NCBI GenBank assembly: GCA_025057975.1
Contig: JANWUV010000014.1
Location: 45,913-109,912, forward strand
Reading direction: 5' to 3'
From: Chloracidobacterium sp.
Lineage (GTDB): Bacteria; Acidobacteriota; Blastocatellia; Chloracidobacteriales; Chloracidobacteriaceae
Length of the DNA stretch: 64,000 nucleotides
Within the stretch, counting starts at the first letter, position 1. Each line of letters begins with the position of its first letter. A program made the position numbers and the translations under genes. This document shows, piece after piece, positions 35,130 through 44,515 of the stretch. The notes under the pieces were generated by a model. The model was not told the origin of the DNA. It did no database searches and saw only the letters and a program-made list of their open reading frames with translations.

Positions 35130-36551
35130 CTACAGCATTGGCGACAACAGTCGCGCCGCCCCGTCGCGTAGGCGAACCGGCAACGGCCGTGCTCGGAGTT
35201 GTTCCGCCGTCACCGGCGACGCCTCCCGGCGCGCGTCCTGAAATAGCGCCTCCATCCGCTGCGCCAGCGCCTCGTCGTACACCTCCAAGTTAAACTCAAA
35301 GTTGAGTCGCAAGCTGCGGGGGTCCCAGTTCGCCGAACCGAGGCAAACCCAGCGGCCATCTACAACCATTAGCTTGCTGTGGTCGAATGGGCCAGGTCGC
35401 TCCCAAATGCGCGCCCCATGCTCTAAGACCTGCCAGTAGTGCGCGCGCCCGGCCCACTGCACCAGCGGATGGTTGTTTTCCACCGGTGTCAGGATGTCCA
35501 CCTCGACGCCGCGCAGCGCCGCCGCACTAAGCGCCGCCAGCAACGATTGATCCGGGACAAAGTAGGGCGTCCAGACGCCGACACGCCGCCGCGCCGCGTT
35601 CAGCGCCCCTAGGAAGACCCACCGCAGGCGTTCCAGCATTTCATCCGGCCCGGCTTCGATGCCCCGCGCCAGCGCGTTTCCAACCGGCTCCAGCGGCTGT
35701 GCGCCCCAAAACGCCGCGTCGAGCCGTTCGTTGACGGTGAAGTACCAGTCGTCGGTAAACGTCTCCACCATGTGCCGGACGACGGGACCTTCCACCCGAA
35801 AGTGCAGCTCCCGGAACGCCGCCGCCGGTTGGTCGGGCCGCCAGTACGGTCGGTGAATGTTCATGCCGCCGGTGAACCCAAGGCGACCGTCAACAATCAG
35901 CAACTTGCGGTGGTTGCGGAGATTGGCGGCGTGCAGCCGCGCTGGAAGGATGGGCGGGTTGAACGACGCCACCGGTAGGCCTGCCGCCTTCAGAAACTTG
36001 AACGCCGAGCCGCGCACCAGCCGCACGTACACATCGTCAATGAGAATGCGCACCGCCACGCCGCGTCGCTGCGCCGCCAGCAGCGCCTCCACAAACCGGT
36101 CGCCGATCCCTTCGCGGTCGAAAATGTAGGTCGCCAGCGCAATGCTCCGTTCCGCCTGCGCGATGGCGTCCAACATCGCCGGGTAGGCTTGCTCGCCGTT
36201 GAGGAGCGGTTCGATGCGATTACCGGCCAGCAGCGGCTGGCCGGTCACTTGTCGGACTAAACGCGCTAGGCCGCCAAGGTCATCGTCGGCGAGCGCATCG
36301 GTTTGGTCCTGGTCGGTGACGCGGGGAAGAGACGGCGCAGCGGGACGCAGGCGTTGCGCGCGCCGCTGAAGGCGGTTGATCCCGATGAGCAGGTAGAGGA
36401 GCGCGCCGACGACCGGCAAAAACCAGACGACCAACAGCCACAGCAGCGCCGAACGCGCTTCACGCTTGTAAAGCAGCGCGTGAGCAGAAACGACCACTCC
36501 TAGGGCGGTCGTCAGGATCAGCGCCGCCCATTCAAACCAAACTGCGTCCAT
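35130..36551 (-). CDS. cls: Cardiolipin synthase (phospholipase D type)
   Basis: Condenses two phosphatidylglycerols to cardiolipin in the membrane. 473 aa. Two N-terminal membrane helices (AALILTTALGVVVSAHALL and ALLWLLVVWFLPVVGALLYLL), then two HKD motifs: HRKLLIVDGRLGFTGGMN and DHSKLMVVDGRWVCLGSANWD. Between them VWTPYFVPDQSLLAALS. Full-length and intact; the ATG at 36551 is clear. The AT-rich promoter region of the previous gene (downstream in coordinates) lies right after its stop. Confidence 0.95.
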   Translation of the reverse strand: MDAVWFEWAALILTTALGVVVSAHALLYKREARSALLWLLVVWFLPVVGALLYLLIGINRLQRRAQRLRPAAPSLPRVTDQDQTDALADDDLGGLARLVRQVTGQPLLAGNRIEPLLNGEQAYPAMLDAIAQAERSIALATYIFDREGIGDRFVEALLAAQRRGVAVRILIDDVYVRLVRGSAFKFLKAAGLPVASFNPPILPARLHAANLRNHRKLLIVDGRLGFTGGMNIHRPYWRPDQPAAAFRELHFRVEGPVVRHMVETFTDDWYFTVNERLDAAFWGAQPLEPVGNALARGIEAGPDEMLERLRWVFLGALNAARRRVGVWTPYFVPDQSLLAALSAAALRGVEVDILTPVENNHPLVQWAGRAHYWQVLEHGARIWERPGPFDHSKLMVVDGRWVCLGSANWDPRSLRLNFEFNLEVYDEALAQRMEALFQDARREASPVTAEQLRARPLPVRLRDGAARLLSPML

Positions 36552-36611
36552 GGCCGCTGAAGCCGCCGCTTGAGAAAGGCATGCGGCCGCCGAAACCTCG
36601 CCGCGCCGGTT

Positions 36612-38033
36612 TTAGAGTGATTGGCGCACGAGCTGCTCGCCGAAGTCGAGCAACGCCGTCATTTTCTCGACCGAAGTCGCCTCGCTGTAGACGCGCACCA
36701 GTGGCTCAGTGCCCGACGCACGAAACAGTAACCAACTTTCGTCCTCAAACATCAGCTTCACGCCGTCGAGCGTTCCCACCTCGCGCACCGCATAGCCGGC
36801 GACGGACGGCGGCGGATCGGTTCGCAGCCGCTCAATGAACGCTAGGCCCTGTTCAATGTGGTCCAGCGCCAGATCGCGCCGGTCGTAGGCGAAGTCGCCA
36901 AACTCGGCGGCGATGTCGGCGACCAGTTCCGACGGCTTCTTACCGAAAGCCAGCACTGCTTCCAAAAACAGCAGCCCGCTGAAAATACCGTCCCGTTCAG
37001 GAATGTGCAGTTTGCAGCCCAGACCGTTTGACTCCTCGCCGCCGCAGAGAATGTCATGCGTCCGCATCAACGCCGCAATGTGCTTGAAGCCGACCGGCGT
37101 TTCATACGTCGGCAGGCCATGCCGTTCGGCGATGCGCTTGACAACGACGCTCTGTGAGACCGTCCGTGCAATCCCGCCTGACAGTCCGCGCTTGCGGATG
37201 AGATACAACGCCAGAATCGCCAGCATCCGGTGCGTGTTGAGGTAGTTGCCTCGGTCGTCTACGGCGCCGATGCGGTCGGCGTCGCCGTCCGTGGCAAGGC
37301 CAAGGAATGCCCTGCGCCGAATGATCTCATCACACAGCGGCTGTAACTGGGGCATCATTGGCTCTGGGTGGATGCCGCCGAAGTACGGGTCGCGCTCGGC
37401 GCGCAGCGTCTCAACACGCAAGCGACCGCCCTGCAAAAGTTGCTCAATGTAGCGCCCGCCCGCGCCGTACATCGAATCCACCAGCACTTCACCGTCGAAT
37501 GCGCGCAGGCGCTCAAGGTCGAGCAACTCGCCCATCCGCGCCAAGTATTTTTCCGACGGCGGGACATACCGCACCTGTCCGGCGCTGACGGCTTCACGCA
37601 GCGGACGCACACGCGGCGCGTTCGCATCCAGCCGCATCTCGACCTGCGCCGTGTATTCCGGCGGAGCTGACCCCCCGAACGGCAGTTTGATTTTGAAGCC
37701 TGAAAACTGCGGTGGATTGTGGCTAGCTGTGATGACGACGCCGCCGCGCGCCCGCTCAACATAGCAGTCGTACGACACCATCGGCGTCGGCACAAACTGG
37801 TCGTAGAGGCACACTTGAAAGCCGTTGCCAGCCATGACTTCTGCGACGCGCGCCGCAAAGTCTTCACCCAGAAAACGGCGGTCGTGGCCGATGTACACAA
37901 CCGGCCGGGTGGCGTCACCGTCGGCGAGGAATTGTTCGGCGGTCGCCTGCGCGACACGGTCGAGGTTGACGAAAGTGAACTCACGGGCGATGCGTCCACG
38001 CCAACCGTCAGTACCAAACTTAATGGGCGTCAT
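36612..38033 (-). CDS. Phosphoglucomutase/phosphomannomutase family protein
   Basis: Alpha-D-phosphohexomutase of 473 aa from the ATG at 38033 (MTPIKFGTDGWRGRIAREF). Active-site phosphoserine in VVITASHNPPQFSGFKIKL; metal loop LATDGDADRIGAVDD; sugar-binding GGEESNGLGCKLHIPERDG; phosphate-binding FRASGTEPLVRVY. Such enzymes interconvert glucose or mannose 1- and 6-phosphate. They feed GDP-mannose (and so gmd/fcl) or glycogen synthesis; which sugar is preferred cannot be told. 60 bases upstream of cls on the same strand. Confidence 0.93.
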   Translation of the reverse strand: MTPIKFGTDGWRGRIAREFTFVNLDRVAQATAEQFLADGDATRPVVYIGHDRRFLGEDFAARVAEVMAGNGFQVCLYDQFVPTPMVSYDCYVERARGGVVITASHNPPQFSGFKIKLPFGGSAPPEYTAQVEMRLDANAPRVRPLREAVSAGQVRYVPPSEKYLARMGELLDLERLRAFDGEVLVDSMYGAGGRYIEQLLQGGRLRVETLRAERDPYFGGIHPEPMMPQLQPLCDEIIRRRAFLGLATDGDADRIGAVDDRGNYLNTHRMLAILALYLIRKRGLSGGIARTVSQSVVVKRIAERHGLPTYETPVGFKHIAALMRTHDILCGGEESNGLGCKLHIPERDGIFSGLLFLEAVLAFGKKPSELVADIAAEFGDFAYDRRDLALDHIEQGLAFIERLRTDPPPSVAGYAVREVGTLDGVKLMFEDESWLLFRASGTEPLVRVYSEATSVEKMTALLDFGEQLVRQSL

Positions 38034-38084
38034 ACATCGGTCGGTTCTCTCCCACACTGGAAGGGGCAACGCCGGCGGGGCGGG

Positions 38085-38957
38085 CTAACCGTCGCAGGCG
38101 GCGTCAAGATCGGCGAGTTCCTGCTCGAACAGAACGCGCGCTTCCGCCGACATCGTGAACGTGTGTTCGGCGGCCGGGAATTTGCCGTCGCGTACGTCAC
38201 GGGCGTAGTCGCTCACGGCTCGCCGCAGCGTCTCGCCGACATTGGCGTAGGTTTTGACGAACTTCAGCGTCGCGCCGGCGCCCCAACCGACGGCGTCGTG
38301 GAAGACCAGAATCTGTCCATCACAGCCGGCGCCAGCGCCGATGCCGATGGTTGGGATCGTCAGACGTTCCGAGACGGCCTGCGCGACTTCACGCGGGACG
38401 CATTCCAGCACCACGGCGAAGCAGCCAGCTTCCTCCAGAGCCAGCGCGTCATTGACAATCGTCATGGCAGCGGCGTGGTCGCGCCCCTGAACGACGTTTT
38501 TCCCAAACACATACGCCGACTGCGGCGTGTAGCCCAAGTGACCCATAACAGGAACGCCGGCCGTAGTTAGGCGCTCAATCGTCTCCGCGCTGCGGTCGCC
38601 ACCTTCCAGCTTAACCGCCTGCGCACCGCCTTCCTTGAGAAAACGCCCGGCGTTGCGCAACGCCTCAACGGGGTCGGTCTGGTAGGACAGAAACGGCATG
38701 TCGGCGACGACGAGCGCCCGTCGGACACTGCGCGCAACGGCTTTGACGTGATGGAGCATTTCCTCCATCGTGACGGGAATGGTCGTTTCATAGCCGAGCA
38801 AAACATTTCCTAGTGAATCGCCGACCAAGATGACATCCACGCCGGCCGCTTCACAGACTTCCGCCGTCGGACGGTCATAAGCGGTGAGCGCAACAATCCG
38901 CCGACCCTCAGCCTTCATTGTTCGGAGATCGCCCGGCGTAACACGGACTTGAGTCAT
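38085..38957 (-). CDS. panB: 3-methyl-2-oxobutanoate hydroxymethyltransferase
   Basis: First enzyme of pantothenate (coenzyme A) biosynthesis, using methylene-tetrahydrofolate. 290 aa. Motifs: LTAYDRPTAEVCEAAGVDVILVGDSLGN, PVTMEEMLHHVKAV, ADMPFLSYQ, AVKLEGG, GHLGYTPQS and IPTIGIGAGAGCDGQILVFHD, which carry the Mg ligands (Asp, Asp, Glu). The panC and panD genes are not in view. Stands alone 51 bases upstream of the phosphohexomutase. Confidence 0.96.
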   Translation of the reverse strand: MTQVRVTPGDLRTMKAEGRRIVALTAYDRPTAEVCEAAGVDVILVGDSLGNVLLGYETTIPVTMEEMLHHVKAVARSVRRALVVADMPFLSYQTDPVEALRNAGRFLKEGGAQAVKLEGGDRSAETIERLTTAGVPVMGHLGYTPQSAYVFGKNVVQGRDHAAAMTIVNDALALEEAGCFAVVLECVPREVAQAVSERLTIPTIGIGAGAGCDGQILVFHDAVGWGAGATLKFVKTYANVGETLRRAVSDYARDVRDGKFPAAEHTFTMSAEARVLFEQELADLDAACDG

Positions 38958-39017
38958 GAGAGGTGGGTGATCCTTACCAAGGTTGGAATCAAAACCGCAG
39001 GGGTGTCAAAACGCGGG

Positions 39018-39440
39018 TTATGCCATACGCCGAATACATACGTCATGGCGAACTTCGATGCTGCGCGTAAAAGCCTGCCGGAGCACCGTAAACAAATGTT
39101 CCTCCCGCGACGTGAAGAAACATTCGGCGGCGCAGGTTACAGCATCGAGCGCGCCGTCGGCCCACGGGGGCTGGCGCTCAAGATCGTCGTAGTCCCAGAT
39201 GATGTCCGTCGGCGGCATCATCTCAAACCCGAGCTGGATGGCATCGAGTTCGCTAAGCGCCTGCGGCGCATCGGTGTAGCGCAGCCGCCCCTTGTAGAAA
39301 TCCAGCATGATGCGTGGATAGACGCTGCCCCAAGCGTCGTTTTCCAAGCGGTAGGCGACCGTTGAGAAGAAACAGTGAAAAAACGCCGGCGAGCCGATTT
39401 CATACCGCTTGATGTCCACCCAGAGAAAGACGCGCAGCAT
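39018..39440 (-). CDS. Imm70-family immunity protein (orphan)
   Basis: 140 aa with the run EIGSPAFFHCFFSTVAYRLE followed by NDAWGSVYPRIM, and the PPTDIIWDYDDLERQPPWAD segment. These match the Imm70 family, predicted immunity proteins that protect against polymorphic (contact-dependent or secreted) toxins. No toxin gene lies beside it. It starts 12 bases after the yacG stop on the same strand, so it is probably co-transcribed with yacG, an odd pairing. The family call is by recalled motif similarity and should be checked; whether it confers immunity is unknown. Confidence 0.72.
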   Translation of the reverse strand: MLRVFLWVDIKRYEIGSPAFFHCFFSTVAYRLENDAWGSVYPRIMLDFYKGRLRYTDAPQALSELDAIQLGFEMMPPTDIIWDYDDLERQPPWADGALDAVTCAAECFFTSREEHLFTVLRQAFTRSIEVRHDVCIRRMA

Positions 39441-39452
39441 AAGGGGGCACCT

Positions 39453-39635
39453 TCAGGATTCATCCGGGTTGTCGGGCATCGGCGTGACATCCGACTCGGC
39501 GACCGGTATGCTGTACCGCCCTGTCAGCCAGTTGCCCAAGTCGCGCATCTGACAAGCCTCCGAGCAAAACGGCCGCGTCGGATTGCCCGCCCACGTCGTT
39601 TCAGCACCGCAAATCGGACAGCGAATGGACGGCAT
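39453..39635 (-). CDS. yacG: DNA gyrase inhibitor YacG (zinc-binding)
   Basis: 60-aa zinc protein that binds GyrB and inhibits gyrase in E. coli. Zinc ligands are CPICGAET (CxxC) and [15 protein letters not shown] (CxxxC), the normal YacG arrangement. It has GGAGG 8 bases before the ATG. It lies 12 bases upstream of the Imm70-like gene, making a likely two-gene operon. Confidence 0.9.
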   Translation of the reverse strand: MPSIRCPICGAETTWAGNPTRPFCSEACQMRDLGNWLTGRYSIPVAESDVTPMPDNPDES

Positions 39636-39806
39636 TTTGTTCGTCCTCCGTATGACCGGCTCAAATCAGGCGTCGGTACGGTGAGACCATCCGGGGCGTT
39701 CTGGACAGCCTGCGATTCGCTATGGAAATATGCCGTCTCGCCCTTGCACAAGCAAGGCGCGAGTATTCCACACAGAATAGGGTTGAAAACACGTTTTTTG
39801 GTCTCT

Positions 39807-40025
39807 ATGTCGGAAGCAGTGCAGTCGGAAATTGCTCCAGAGCAGAAGACCTACAGCGCCGTTGAGAAAAACGGCGTCGTGATGGCCATTTGGGAGATGG
39901 TCGGCAACAAGCATCTCCGCACAATTGACCCCCGCAGCCGCGAGGGGAAGGCGTTGCTGGCGCACTATCAATCGCAGAAGGAAGCCGCCGCGCAGGAAAC
40001 CTCGGCGGGCGCCACCGGCGCATAG
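39807..40025 (+). CDS. Small hypothetical protein (72 aa)
   Basis: Not recognised. Starts MSEAVQSEIAPEQKTY; contains KNGVVMAIWEMVGNKHLRTID then an Ala/Gln tail. No membrane segment. It sits between the divergent yacG and the convergent nuoI. No good ribosome site, so coding status is moderate; the composition and the absence of an overlapping gene favour a real small protein. Confidence 0.5.
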   Translation: MSEAVQSEIAPEQKTYSAVEKNGVVMAIWEMVGNKHLRTIDPRSREGKALLAHYQSQKEAAAQETSAGATGA

Positions 40026-40075
40026 CCGCCGCCAGGCCGCCGGCGCGCTTAGGGGTCAGTCCTGACGGCGCAGCG

Positions 40076-40585
40076 CTACTCAGCGTCGCTGCGAAGAACG
40101 AAATTGCGCGTCTTTTCACGCTCCAAGTTGGACAGCAGGTACTGTTTGTCCTTAACCAGGTCGGCGAAGTTCGTCACGGCCATCTCAAAGTTGTGGCCGT
40201 GTTTGATGGCGTCCTTCGGGCAGGCCTCGACACAGTAGCCGCAGAAGATACACCGCCCGTAGTCAATGTTATAGACGCGAGCGTAGCGCTGTTCCACGCC
40301 CGGACGTTCTTCGTAGGGACGCAAGTCTTCATCGGCTTCAATGTAGATCGCGTCCGCCGGGCAGGCCGCCGAACACAAGAAGCATGCCACGCAACGTTCC
40401 TTGCCGTTTTCGTCACGGGCAAGGTAGTGCTCGCCGCGAAAGCGTGGGTACAGCTCAACCGGTACATCGGGGTACTGGCGCGTTAGTTTGCGCTTCGGGA
40501 TGTAGCTCAGCGTCACGGCCATGCCCTGCGCAATGGCGCGGACGGTTTTAGCGGCGTCGAGGATTTCAGCGAGAATCGAAGACAT
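40076..40585 (-). CDS. nuoI: NADH-quinone oxidoreductase subunit I
   Basis: Carries two 4Fe-4S clusters (N6a/N6b) of complex I. 169 aa from the ATG at 40585, which has AGGAG 9 bases upstream. The two cluster motifs are CVACFLCSAACPADAIYIEA and CIFCGYCVEACPKDAIKHGH. The N-terminal segment AVTLSYIPKRKLTRQYPD fits NuoI. None of the other 13 nuo genes is adjacent; the flanking genes are a small unknown ORF and a photolyase-like ORF. It may belong to a split nuo arrangement or to an alternative complex. Confidence 0.93.
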   Translation of the reverse strand: MSSILAEILDAAKTVRAIAQGMAVTLSYIPKRKLTRQYPDVPVELYPRFRGEHYLARDENGKERCVACFLCSAACPADAIYIEADEDLRPYEERPGVEQRYARVYNIDYGRCIFCGYCVEACPKDAIKHGHNFEMAVTNFADLVKDKQYLLSNLEREKTRNFVLRSDAE

Positions 40586-40699
40586 GTGGCGGCGCTCCTT
40601 ATTAGGGCGTTGTGATGTCGCGCTGCGGCAACCATTGCCCAGAACATTTCGCCGTCTCAAGGCCGTTTGGCGGCCGCCGCTTAGCGCGAGCCGGACTTG

Positions 40700-41164
40700 T
40701 CAGTCACGAAAGGCGGCGCGCTCAATTTTTTTCCAGAAAGCCATGAAGCGTTTCGGCGGCGGGCCGGCGTACGGCACGAGCTTCGGTTTGGGAAACTGCT
40801 GAACCGTCAGTCCGTGTTCCTCCAGCCGACGCACAAATTCCCGATACCGGGGCGCGTATGTCTCCGTTACGGCGACCTGCGTCGCGCCGTGGGTTCGACA
40901 AAAATCCAGAATCTCCGCGACAACCTCGCCCCGGCGCAGTTCTTTGACCGGATTCGGAATGCGCTCGTAGAGGTCAACCAAACACTCGTAGATGAAAAAC
41001 AACCGTTTGAACGTCAGGCGGTAGCGACTCATCAGCAGGGGTTCGTCAAAGACGAAAATGACCGGTGCGGAGGGGTACGCCTGCAACGCGGCGTCATACG
41101 GCGACAGCGAATCGCCGTGCAGCCAGACACAGACGGCGGAAGCAGCTTCGGCGGATTTCGACAT
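40700..41164 (-). CDS. Photolyase N-terminal-like alpha/beta protein
   Basis: 154 aa. Opens with CVWLHGDSLSPYDAALQAYP then APVIFVFDEPLL, the sequence logic of the N-terminal alpha/beta domain of photolyases and cryptochromes (antenna-chromophore domain). It continues with YRLTFKRLFFIYECLVDLYE and TQVAVTETYAPRYREFVRRL. The FAD-binding helical domain is absent and the protein ends with FWKKIERAAFRD. It may be a free antenna-like domain or an unrelated Rossmann-type protein. 27 bases upstream of mnmA's stop on the same strand. Family assignment is tentative. Confidence 0.5.
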   Translation of the reverse strand: MSKSAEAASAVCVWLHGDSLSPYDAALQAYPSAPVIFVFDEPLLMSRYRLTFKRLFFIYECLVDLYERIPNPVKELRRGEVVAEILDFCRTHGATQVAVTETYAPRYREFVRRLEEHGLTVQQFPKPKLVPYAGPPPKRFMAFWKKIERAAFRD

Positions 41165-41191
41165 GGGCGTGGGTTGTAAGGTGCAGGAGCG

Positions 41192-42370
41192 CTAGTCTTG
41201 GACAAGAATCCAGCCGCCGCCCAGAACGCGCTCGCCGTCGTAGAAGACGACCGCCTGACCGGGCGTAATGGCTTTCTGCGGCGCGTCGAAGACCACGCGC
41301 ACGTCGCCGGTCGGCAGCGGGTATATTGTCGCCGGCGCTTCTTCATGACGGTAGCGGATGCGAGCGGCGCAACGCAGCGGAGCGGTCGGCGCTTCGCAGG
41401 CGATCCAGTTTAGGCGCGTCGCCGTTAGCGATTTGCCCGGTAGGTCTTCCTCCGAACCGACAATGACTCGCCCGCGCGCAGCGTCAATGCCAATGACGTA
41501 GAGCGGCCGGCCGTCGCCCGTTGTCACCCCAAGGCCGCGCCGCTGTCCAATGGTATAGCGGTGCGTGCCGGCGTGACGCCCCAGCACACGCCCATCCTTG
41601 GTGACGATTTCACCCGGCTGCGGCAGGTTGCGGCGCAGACCGAGTTGCACTAGCGGTCCGGCGACCGGCGACTGCGGTGGGCCGTCCACGGCACCACCCG
41701 CTTCGGCGACATACCGCTCAATAAAGCGGGCGTAATCGCCGTCGGGAATAAAACAAATTTCCTGACTTTCAGACTTTTCAGCCGTAGGCAGCCCGTGTCG
41801 GCGAGCGATTTCGCGGGTTTCAGCCTTGGACAGGTCGCCCAGCGGGAACATGGCGCAGGCGAGCTGCTCCTGCGTTAGTTCAAACAGGAAGTATGACTGA
41901 TCCTTGCGCTGATCGCGTCCTTTGAGCAGTTCCCAGCGGCCGGTCGCCTCATTGAAGCGGATGCGCGCGTAGTGGCCAGTCGCCACCCTAGTTGCGCCGA
42001 CATCGCGGGCCAGCGCCACTAGCGTATCAAACTTCATCCGGCTGTTGCAGGCGACGCACGGGCTGGGCGTGTTGCCGTTGAGGTAACTCACCACAAACGG
42101 GCGGACGACGCGCGCCTCAAAGTCATCTTCGAAGTTGAGGACGTAAAACGGAATGCCCAACAGGTCAGCGACGGCTCGCGCGTCGTAGAGATCATCGAGC
42201 GAGCAGCAGCGCGACGGAAGGGGATTGCCGTCGGCGTCCACATTGATGCGGCGCTGATTCCAAAGCTGCATCGAGAAGCCGATGATGTCCCGGCCCTGCT
42301 CCTTGAGCAGGGCGGCGACGGTGGAGCTGTCCACGCCACCCGACATCGCTACGGCAATGCGCTCAGTCAT
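41192..42370 (-). CDS. mnmA: tRNA-specific 2-thiouridylase
   Basis: Makes 2-thiouridine at position 34 of tRNA-Lys, -Glu and -Gln with ATP and a persulfide relay. 392 aa. The ATG at 42370 has AGGA 8 bases upstream and is preferred to the one at 42379. PP-loop: [20 protein letters not shown]; catalytic cysteines in [13 protein letters not shown] and [25 protein letters not shown] and [15 protein letters not shown] segments close the protein. The window also encodes a tRNA-Gln. Divergent from bipA. Confidence 0.96.
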   Translation of the reverse strand: MTERIAVAMSGGVDSSTVAALLKEQGRDIIGFSMQLWNQRRINVDADGNPLPSRCCSLDDLYDARAVADLLGIPFYVLNFEDDFEARVVRPFVVSYLNGNTPSPCVACNSRMKFDTLVALARDVGATRVATGHYARIRFNEATGRWELLKGRDQRKDQSYFLFELTQEQLACAMFPLGDLSKAETREIARRHGLPTAEKSESQEICFIPDGDYARFIERYVAEAGGAVDGPPQSPVAGPLVQLGLRRNLPQPGEIVTKDGRVLGRHAGTHRYTIGQRRGLGVTTGDGRPLYVIGIDAARGRVIVGSEEDLPGKSLTATRLNWIACEAPTAPLRCAARIRYRHEEAPATIYPLPTGDVRVVFDAPQKAITPGQAVVFYDGERVLGGGWILVQD

Positions 42371-42440
42371 GGTTTCCATCCTGTGCTTGCTTCAAGTGCG
42401 CCGCCAGCGGAGGCCCCGCGCGTAGCGCTTCAACAACGGG

Positions 42441-42471
42441 ATTATAGCGTGTGCGGCAGCGTCATCACCAA
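42441..42471 (-). promoter_or_regulatory. Weak promoter candidate for mnmA
   Basis: Minus strand TATAAT (42441-42446), a perfect -10, with only a weak -35 (TTGGTG, 42466-42471) at 19-base spacing. It lies 71 bases before the mnmA start in the 233-base divergent gap; the rest of that gap shows nothing clear. Confidence 0.3.
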
Positions 42472-42603
42472 GTCGCCTCGGCGCTGTCGGCGCCGACCTT
42501 CCAGAGGAAGGTACACACTTGTGGAAACTCCGGTAGCCGTTCCGATAGGAAGTGCGCTAGCCTACGGCCTTTTGGGATATTCCAGCCCACAAAGCGGGAC
42601 GCC

Positions 42604-44430
42604 ATGAGGTGTTTTTCCGTGCAGGGTCGCGCCGACATTCGTAACGTCGCCATCATCGCCCACGTTGACCATGGCAAAACCACGCTCGTAGACGCGCTGC
42701 TACGCCAATCAGGGACGTTTCGCGTCAATGAGAAAGTCACTGAGCGCATCCTAGACAACCTTGATCTAGAGCGCGAGCGGGGCATCACCATCATGGCGAA
42801 AAACACGGCCGTGCGGTACGGCGATGTCAAAATCAACATCGTGGACACACCGGGCCACGCTGATTTTGGCGGTGAAGTGCAGCGCGTTTTGAAAATGGTG
42901 GACGGCGTTATCCTGCTGGTGGACGCCTCGGAAGGGCCGCTGCCACAGACGCGCTATGTGCTGTCGAAGGCGTTGGAACTCAACCTCAGAGCGATTGTCG
43001 TCATCAACAAGATTGACCGCCCGGACGCGCGCATTCAGGAGGTCGTCAACGAGGTTTACGACCTGTTCATTGATTTGGACGCCAACGAAGAGCAAATCGA
43101 GTTTCCGATTGTTTATACGATTGGGCGCGACGGCATTGCCAAGCGGCGGCCGGAGGATGAAGCTTCAGACCTGCGTGTGCTCTTCGAGCAAATCATCGCA
43201 ACCATTCCGCCGCCCCCGGATCGGCGGCATGAGCCGCTTCAGGTTCTTGTCACCAATATCGGCTACGATGAATATGTTGGGCGTTTAGGGATTGGGCGCA
43301 TCGTCGCCGGGGAAATCGCCGTCGGCCAGCCGGTGACGCTGTGCAAGCGCGACGGTACGCTTGAAAAGCACCGCGTCACGCAGCTTTACACGTTTGAGGG
43401 GCTGAAGCGCGTCCCCTGCGACCGCGCCTACGCCGGGGACATCATCACCGTCGCCGGGATTCCCGACATCAACATCGGCGAAACCATCGCCGACGCCGAA
43501 CAGCCGAAGGCGCTGCCCTTGATTCAGATTGACGAACCGACCATTTCGATGGTGTTCGGCGTCAACACATCGCCGTTCGCTGGCCGCGAAGGCAAGTATG
43601 TGACCTCGCGCCAAATCCGCGAGCGGTTAGATAAGGAACTGCTGGGCAACGTCTCAATTCGGGTTGAGGAGACCGATTCACCGGACGCTTTCAAAGTGAC
43701 TGGTCGCGGCGAGTTGCAACTGGCGATTCTCATTGAGCAAATGCGGCGGGAAGGTTTCGAACTGCAAGTTTCGAAGCCGGAAGTCGTAACGCGCATGGAA
43801 AACGGCGTCCTCAAAGAACCGATTGAGTTAGCCGTCGTGGATTGCCCAGATACGTTTGTCGGCATCGTCACCGAAGCGATGGGCCGGCGGCGCGGTGTGA
43901 TGACAAAGATGATCAATCACGGGACGGGCCGCGTGCGCATGGAGTTTGAAGTACCGTCGCGCGGTCTCATCGGCTTTCGTTCGGAGTTTCTGACCGGCAC
44001 GAAGGGGACGGGGTTACTCAATACGATGTTTCTCCGGTGGGACAACTGGCTGGGGCCGATCCCCTCGCGGCTCAACGGCGTGCTGGTGGCGGATCGCGCG
44101 GGCGAGGCGACGGCGTATGCGCTCTACAACTTGCAGGAGCGTGGCGAGATGTTCGTCAAGCCCGGTACGCCCGTTTATGAGGGGATGATCGTCGGAGAGA
44201 ACTCGCGTGAAAACGACTTGGATGTAAACGTCGTCCGTGAAAAGAAGCTCACCAACATGCGCGCGTCAACGGCGGATGAAGGGATTCGCCTTGTTCCAGC
44301 GCGCGAGCTTTCACTGGAGCAAGCGCTGGAGTTTATCGCCGACGACGAACTGGTTGAAGTGACGCCGACGGCGATTCGCCTGCGCAAGCGGGTGCTAGCC
44401 GCCAACCAGCGTCCCAAGCGCAAAGCGTGA
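42604..44430 (+). CDS. typA: Ribosome-associated GTPase BipA/TypA
   Basis: Translational GTPase that helps 50S assembly and stress growth. 608 aa from the ATG at 42604, matching the family's usual length; a longer frame starts in the upstream gap and is unlikely. G1 is [17 protein letters not shown]3 is [16 protein letters not shown]4 is VVINKIDRP. BipA-specific features include the [40 protein letters not shown] and [12 protein letters not shown] segments. Transcribed divergently from mnmA and followed 85 bases on by an ABC ATPase gene. Confidence 0.96.
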   Translation: MRCFSVQGRADIRNVAIIAHVDHGKTTLVDALLRQSGTFRVNEKVTERILDNLDLERERGITIMAKNTAVRYGDVKINIVDTPGHADFGGEVQRVLKMVDGVILLVDASEGPLPQTRYVLSKALELNLRAIVVINKIDRPDARIQEVVNEVYDLFIDLDANEEQIEFPIVYTIGRDGIAKRRPEDEASDLRVLFEQIIATIPPPPDRRHEPLQVLVTNIGYDEYVGRLGIGRIVAGEIAVGQPVTLCKRDGTLEKHRVTQLYTFEGLKRVPCDRAYAGDIITVAGIPDINIGETIADAEQPKALPLIQIDEPTISMVFGVNTSPFAGREGKYVTSRQIRERLDKELLGNVSIRVEETDSPDAFKVTGRGELQLAILIEQMRREGFELQVSKPEVVTRMENGVLKEPIELAVVDCPDTFVGIVTEAMGRRRGVMTKMINHGTGRVRMEFEVPSRGLIGFRSEFLTGTKGTGLLNTMFLRWDNWLGPIPSRLNGVLVADRAGEATAYALYNLQERGEMFVKPGTPVYEGMIVGENSRENDLDVNVVREKKLTNMRASTADEGIRLVPARELSLEQALEFIADDELVEVTPTAIRLRKRVLAANQRPKRKA

Positions 44431-44515
44431 CGCACATAAAGCACGACGGGCGCGCCCAGCCCTGCCCCCTTGCAGGCGGTTTGCGCCTTCTCCGCAGGCT
44501 GTCGGAAAAAAGCCC

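Noticed and set aside
42383..42607. A 74-codon frame in the mnmA-bipA gap as a gene
   Set aside because: No ribosome site, no motif, and it covers the likely promoter region.
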